Part shown: piece after piece, positions 20,000 through 24,241 of the stretch
How positions within the stretch are numbered: position 1 is the stretch's first letter
How the letters are laid out: each line of letters starts with the position of its first letter
Assembly: GCA_015680685.1 (NCBI GenBank)
Contig: MNCI01036289.1
Coordinates: forward strand, 73,011 to 97,251
Length of the DNA stretch: 24,241 bases
DNA from: Gnetum montanum
Taxonomy: Eukaryota > Streptophyta > Gnetopsida > Gnetales > Gnetaceae
Reading direction: 5' to 3'
Translations under genes and position numbers: made by a program
Notes under the pieces: generated by a model
Databases searched by the model: none
The model's input: the letters and a program-made list of their open reading frames with translations, nothing else
Told to the model about the DNA's origin: nothing

Positions 20000-21815
20000 T
20001 TTTTGGATAATGAGTTGACCCACTATGATAATTGGGATCGTTAGATGGTATGTAAGGATCAGGATGTCATCCTCCATGGTTGTATTCATTGGGCCGTATG
20101 GTTTTTGGAGTGTTAATTAGTGGCCCTGATGAAGTAACACAAGGCGTTGGGTTCAAAGAGAAGGATGCATCATAGTGTTGGACTTGTGCTGATTTGGAGG
20201 ATGCAGTGGCCTTGGAATTATGTTGTCCCTTCCTAGGGTCATTTCTACAGAAGGGACGCCTTCAATGTTGCTGAGGTCTCTCATTGCTATTGGAAATAGT
20301 AGCACAAGGAACGTTTGGGGGTTGTTGCTATGGTGTAGACACCTTAGGAATAGATGGTGGTGATGTAGAAGGAGGGAAAGGATGAGAATGTTGAAAATTA
20401 GGAGAAGTGTAAGGTGCACAAGGTGGTGGTTGTGTTGAGGACATGGGTTGATAGTATTGAAAAGAATGATAATGCAGTGAGATAGGGTATGTTGGCCTAG
20501 TTGGAGAAACAAGGTATTGGACTAGATAAGCATTTGGATTCGGATGATATGAAGGGTGTCTCCAGTTTAGGGGTGGCTTCCCCCATAATTGGGATTGTTG
20601 CCACTATGATTGAACACAGTATCTCTGTACGAACTTTGGATGTAATGTGCTTTCCCAATGCCCATATAAGTGTAACAAGATTGGGCAATAGCCCTTGGGG
20701 TGATTGTATAGGAAAATGTTGCATTCAGGCATGTGATTGGAAGTTGAGTTCTTATTTTCCTTATCCCTTCTTTCCGATTGTCTAATGATACTTTGTCCTG
20801 CTTCTCGAGTTGTCAAAACTCTATCTCCAATGATATCGATATATTCTCTACATTTTTTATACGTTCATTCCAACATCTTATTAATCTTTGCCTCAACTTA
20901 TTCTAATGATTGTTGTACTAGCAAATATGGTTCTTCCACCTTGAGATTAGTTGATTTCTCCTTTTTGTGGTTATGGACCTTTGTTAAGTTGAGATTCTGG
21001 TCCCATTGATGTTTTTCAACACTCTCCCATCTAGTCAATTCTCCTTCTTCTTTTGCTACCTGCTTAATAAGCTCTTGGACTTGATGGGTTTGTAGTTCAT
21101 ATAGTTGACCTTGGGCATACATCCCTAGGGTCTCTTTTGTTTCATTATGTAGCACATTAATGATATGGTACATTAGCCTTTCCTCGGAGAACTGATGGCC
21201 TAGACAATTGTTGAACAGTGCATAATATCTTTCTAAGGCCATGTCCAAGGGTTCATGTTGTGCTTGTTTCCACTTTTGGATTTGTTTCCTCAAGGCTGAC
21301 ACTCTTGCGTAGGTTTGATATCTTTCATTAAAGAGTTCTACCATTGTTGGCCAACGTCGTATTGAATTTGGTTTTAGTGATCTATACCATACTTTTGCTT
21401 GGCCAACAAGTGTCATAGGGAAGAGCTTGAGTTTTTGCCAATCGTTATCAATGTTGTTCCATGCACAAGCATCATAGAAGGCTTGTAAATTTTGATGTAG
21501 ATCTAAGTCATAGCCTCTTGAGAAATTAGGGAAATTTTTTAAATTAAGCCTAGGTAGATGGCTCTCTTTACGATGCCTACGAGAGATTCGAACAGCCTCT
21601 TGTATTTACTTTAAGCTTGTAGTGGTCAGTAGGGGTTCATCGTCATCAGGTAAGTTATGTTTTTGTGTGTTGGGATGACGTTGCTTTCGTTTATGTTTAT
21701 AAGAAATCTCCACTTCAGGTTGCATACTCCCATCTTCACTATCATATAATTTGTTGGTTCTCCAATGAATTTCCTCACTAGGTGTGGCATTATTATAGTC
21801 TTGTAGGAGAGCCAT
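20000..21815 (-). pseudogene. gag: E2 gag, nearly open
   Basis: Best-preserved gene in the window. From ATG 21815 (MALLQDYNNATPSEE) it is in one frame to 20898, with only one stop (TAA at 21606-21608). The Gag core includes FPNFSRGYDLDLHQNLQAFY, TLVGQAKVWYRSLKP (from 21413), RRWPTMVELFNERYQ, MALERYYALFNNC, GMYAQGQLYEL and VQELIKQVAKEE. More stops follow at 20898 and near 20855, then CNIFLYNHPKGYCP (about 20715), a possible zinc-knuckle remnant with the second Cys replaced, then a Pro/Ser-rich tail (about 20500-20300). The start is a good fit: it is 139 bp inside the primer site. No protease follows, and the 3' end is uncertain. Confidence 0.85.
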
Positions 21816-21937
21816 GGTTGTGAAATTTTGTGTGAATTTATGTGGGACTTTTTATAATTATTTTTTCTTAAAAGATATATCATTAATTCCTGCACATCGA
21901 CCTTGTATGATATGACTAATCTAGATAACTAGCACCA

Positions 21938-21955
21938 TCCTTGGTAGCGGCACCA
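21938..21955 (-). promoter_or_regulatory. Primer-binding site of E2
   Basis: On the minus strand TGGTGCCGCTACCAAGGA follows the LTR end by one base. It matches the tRNA-Asp-type primer site, as I recall it, at 13 of 18 positions, and all five differences are transitions. Athila-type elements are known for tRNA-Asp primers. Confidence 0.65.
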
Positions 21956-21956
21956 A

Positions 21957-22753
21957 TGATAAGTGGTGAGGTACCCCTACACTCAACCATTTGAATATGA
22001 GCGTTTCACACATGATTTGGTCAAACTCCATAGATAGACTAGTTGTGGTATCTAGATATTTATCCTTAGGTTTTAGTTTGTTGTCTTCCCACCTAGACTA
22101 TTGTTAACTTTGTCACGTATGGTTTAGTCCAGAGTGAGGTGTATGATGTGTTTCTATGCTAATGCTACTCCTGAAGGCAATGGAAGATAAGATTAACTAG
22201 GCTAAGAGAGAAAGGGTGAGAGAGAATCTAAGCTAGCCTAAGTGCGATGAGCATCCATTCCTTAATCATCCATACATATCTTGGACTTCATGCATGACTA
22301 CTACTGGGATTACCAAGCGCAGATCCTAGGTATGCTACTGGGTTACCAAGTAGTTACACTTAAATGCTCGTAATCAAGTCGTACTCATTCCATGTCTAAC
22401 AGGAGCTTAGGGTGAAGAGAGATTAACTAGGAAAGTAGTAGATAAAAATTAAATAAATAATTAAGCTAAGTGAATGCTACAATGATGAAGTAATGTTGAT
22501 CTTTATTTCTGGTCATGTGCGTGTCCAAGTACATCACACTTGAATAAGGATGTCGTACAATTACAATCATCACACTGTGGACATACACTAGGAGGAAAAA
22601 GGGTTGAGAGGAAAACTAAAAACTAAAATCAAAACTAGTTCTAAACTGATGAAAAACTATCTATCAAAACTATCTACCTCTTATTTATAGATGAGAAGAC
22701 AGGCTGCAATATTGCATACGCGATATCGTGGTTGACTAAATGCTGACTCATCA
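21957..22753 (-). repeat. 5' LTR of E2 (797 bp)
   Basis: Minus-strand start TGATGAGTCAGC at 22753 and end CCACTTATCA at 21957. TATA box CTATAAATAAG at 22680-22690, with GCGATATCG just upstream. Inverted pair at 22499-22509 and 22542-22551 around the AATAAAG signal. Paired GGTAA motifs at 22301-22317 and 22335-22350. It differs from the other LTR mainly by transitions. Confidence 0.92.
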
Positions 22754-22758
22754 CTGGT
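22754..22758 (+). repeat. Right copy of the E2 target-site duplication (CTGGT)
   Basis: Identical to 14168-14172. Together with E2 it marks the exact insertion site in the E3 pol gene. Confidence 0.9.
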
Positions 22759-24241
22759 CATATCCTAAACTCACTAAAATTAATCCATAAATATGTGAGC
22801 ACTGCATTTATACCAATTCATCCATGATGCTAAGGAGGCAACCACAACAATGTTTGAATCCAAAATTGAAGCAAATTATGAAAGAGGAGATTGAGCAACT
22901 CCTCAAGGTAGGGTTCATCTACCCCATTGTAGATAGTGAGTGGGTCAATCCATTCATGATAGTGCCAAAGAAAGATGAAAAATGACATGTTTGTATCAAC
23001 TTTAGGTTATTAAACATGACAACATTCAAAGATCATTTTCTATTTTCATTTTTTTATTAGTGTTGGACACCATATCTAGTCATTGCTATTAAAGTTTTCT
23101 AGATGGTTGTAATGGCTATAACCAAATCCAAATTGCACTAGAAGACCAGGCCAAAACAACATTTATGAGTTCTTAGGGGACTTTTGCATATCAAAAGATG
23201 TCTTTTGGTTTGTGTAATGCTCCTACCACTTTCCAATGTCTAGTCTTAAGCATATTTTAGCAGAAAATAAGTAATGGAGTGGAAGTCTTTATGGAATGAC
23301 TTCTCCACTTATGGTGCTACATTTGAGCAAGCTTTAGACTACCTTGAGTAAGTACTAAAAAGATGTATGGAAACAAACATTTGGCTCAATTGGAAAAATA
23401 CTGATCTCATAGTCTGAGAGGGCATTGTACTAGGGCATAGAATTTCTTAGGCAAGGATTGAGGTGGACCCTAAAAATATAAAGATCATCTAAGAAATAAC
23501 TCACCAATTGGAAATTGTTAAATATGTTCAATCATTCCTTGGACACACTAGCTACTACTGGCAATTTATAGAGAATTTCTCTAAGATCACAAAATCATTG
23601 GTCAGGCTAACGAAGAAAGATTCTCCATTCATCTAGACCAAGGAATGTGAAAAATCATTCTAGAGCCTTAAGTAGAAGATTGTAGAGACTCAAATTCTAT
23701 GGGCACCTGACTAGTCTAGACCATTTCATATCATGATAGATGCATCTAATTATGCCTTGGAATCTATGCTTATGTAGTTGGATGATCACGAATTTCTATA
23801 TTATATCCACTACGTAAGTTAAAGCACTATGGGTGCATAGCTCAATTACATCACCATAGAGAAAGAACTGGTGGTGGTGGTGTATGCTTTGGAAAAGTTT
23901 AGGCATTATGTGCTTGGATATAAAGTGTTTGTGCACACTAATCATAGTGCCATTCACTTCCTAATAGTGAGTCCATGTGTCATACAGTGGTTGGTGATCT
24001 TGCAAGAATTTGATCTTATGATGGTATATTGAAAGTGGATTAAGAATGTGGTTGCTAATCACTTGTCTCGATTATGATGGGATGACAAAGAGGAGGAGAG
24101 TCCACTCTCTAACTAATTCCAAGATGAACTCCTCTTTTCTTGTGCAATAAAGGAACAAATGCTTATAGAAAAAAAATGATATGATGGAATCCTTATCTTC
24201 TCACTCAAGAGATGCCACAATATTTTGACTATAGGAAGAAA
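22759..24241 (+). pseudogene. pol: E3 pol: RT and RNase H, broken, cut by the window edge
   Basis: Second pol copy in the same orientation as E1, about 22.4 kb away. It continues the E3 linker with SYPKLTKINP, then KEEIEQLLKVGFIYPIVDSE (from 22882), VCINFRLLN, KDHF, the region of FAYQKMSFG, and VFM at the active site. There one extra A (near 23295) shifts the frame inside the FMDDF box. GHRIS, SFLGH and ENFSKITK follow. RNase H keeps the first Asp in IMIDASNYALE (23739-23741) and has IEKELVVVVYALEKFRHY, HSAIHFL and KNVVANHLSRL. Compared with E1 it has a short deletion before SPCVI but retains the segment E1 lost near 1240. Stops again fall at Gln and Trp positions. The window ends just before the integrase. 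Confidence 0.9.

Larger units (their letters stand above)
14173..22753 (-). mobile_element. E2: complete-ended, pol-less LTR retrotransposon nested in E3
   Basis: 8581 bp with LTRs at both ends, TG...CA termini, a perfect CTGGT duplication, a primer site and a pre-LTR tract. On the minus strand the order is LTR, primer site, gag, noncoding spacer, TATA box, leader intron, extra ORF, LTR. Protease, RT, RNase H and integrase are absent between the end of gag (about 20000) and the spacer (from about 19830). It must have moved with enzymes supplied by a relative. By eye the two LTRs match at roughly nine in ten positions, so the insertion is old. Confidence 0.9.
9725..24241 (+). mobile_element. 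E3: degenerate Ty3/gypsy element, interrupted by E2 and cut by the window edge
   Basis: LTR C, primer site, gag and protease run to 14172. The element then resumes at 22754 (after the E2 insertion) with the pre-RT linker, RT and RNase H, up to the window end just before the integrase. Without E2 the visible part is about 5.9 kb. Integrase, extra ORF and 3' LTR should lie to the right of the window. Confidence 0.85.

Noticed and set aside
20501-21009. Two plus-strand frames of 90-94 codons
   Set aside because: Antisense to E2 gag, which is clearly coding on the minus strand.
21938-21955. tRNA gene fragment
   Set aside because: Only the 18 bases complementary to a tRNA 3' end are present, at the exact place of a primer-binding site. 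No cloverleaf sequence is around it.

Overview
The window is repeat DNA from a land plant, most likely one with a large, retrotransposon-rich genome. It is AT-rich, has no bacterial features and no recognisable host gene, and consists almost entirely of decayed LTR retrotransposons of one Ty3/gypsy family. The RT - RNase H - integrase order, the non-chromodomain type of RT, a tRNA-Asp-like primer site and an extra ORF after pol all point to the Athila/Tat side of plant Ty3/gypsy. The lineage call is inference; no database was searched. || Layout: E4 (1-282) is the U3 end of a minus-strand LTR that continues off the left edge. It sits in the pol gene of E1. E1 (283 to about 9557, plus strand) has a broken pol (RT, RNase H, integrase with a GPY/F-like end), a noncoding spacer of about 1.5 kb, a TATA box, a predicted 290-bp leader intron, a large extra ORF (aORF, 5015-7854), a conserved pre-LTR stretch, and LTR sequence from two LTRs joined head to tail (8032-9557). 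After 167 bp of unassigned DNA, E3 (9725 to the right edge, plus strand) begins with a 941-bp LTR and a primer site, followed by gag, protease and, after an interruption, RT/RNase H. E2 (14173-22753, minus strand) is a complete-ended LTR element inserted into E3 and flanked by a perfect 5-bp duplication, CTGGT. E2 has two LTRs of about 796 bp, a primer site, gag, the same noncoding spacer and the same aORF with its own TATA box and intron, but no protease, RT, RNase H or integrase. || How the parts relate: gag, protease, RT/RNase H and integrase are the usual replication set. In this family they are accompanied by an aORF of about 920 codons (basic N-terminus, conserved globular part, coiled-coil-rich middle, conserved C-terminal motif). 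Two diverged copies, one per strand, keep it together with an upstream promoter/intron module. The aORF promoter in E2 carries the same GATATC-centred sequence found next to the TATA box in the LTRs. This suggests a separate transcription unit under shared control, kept even in an element that lost pol. || All coding copies here are pseudogenes. Stops fall largely at expected Gln and Trp codons, and catalytic residues have changed by G-to-A type transitions, as expected from long-term cytosine methylation.
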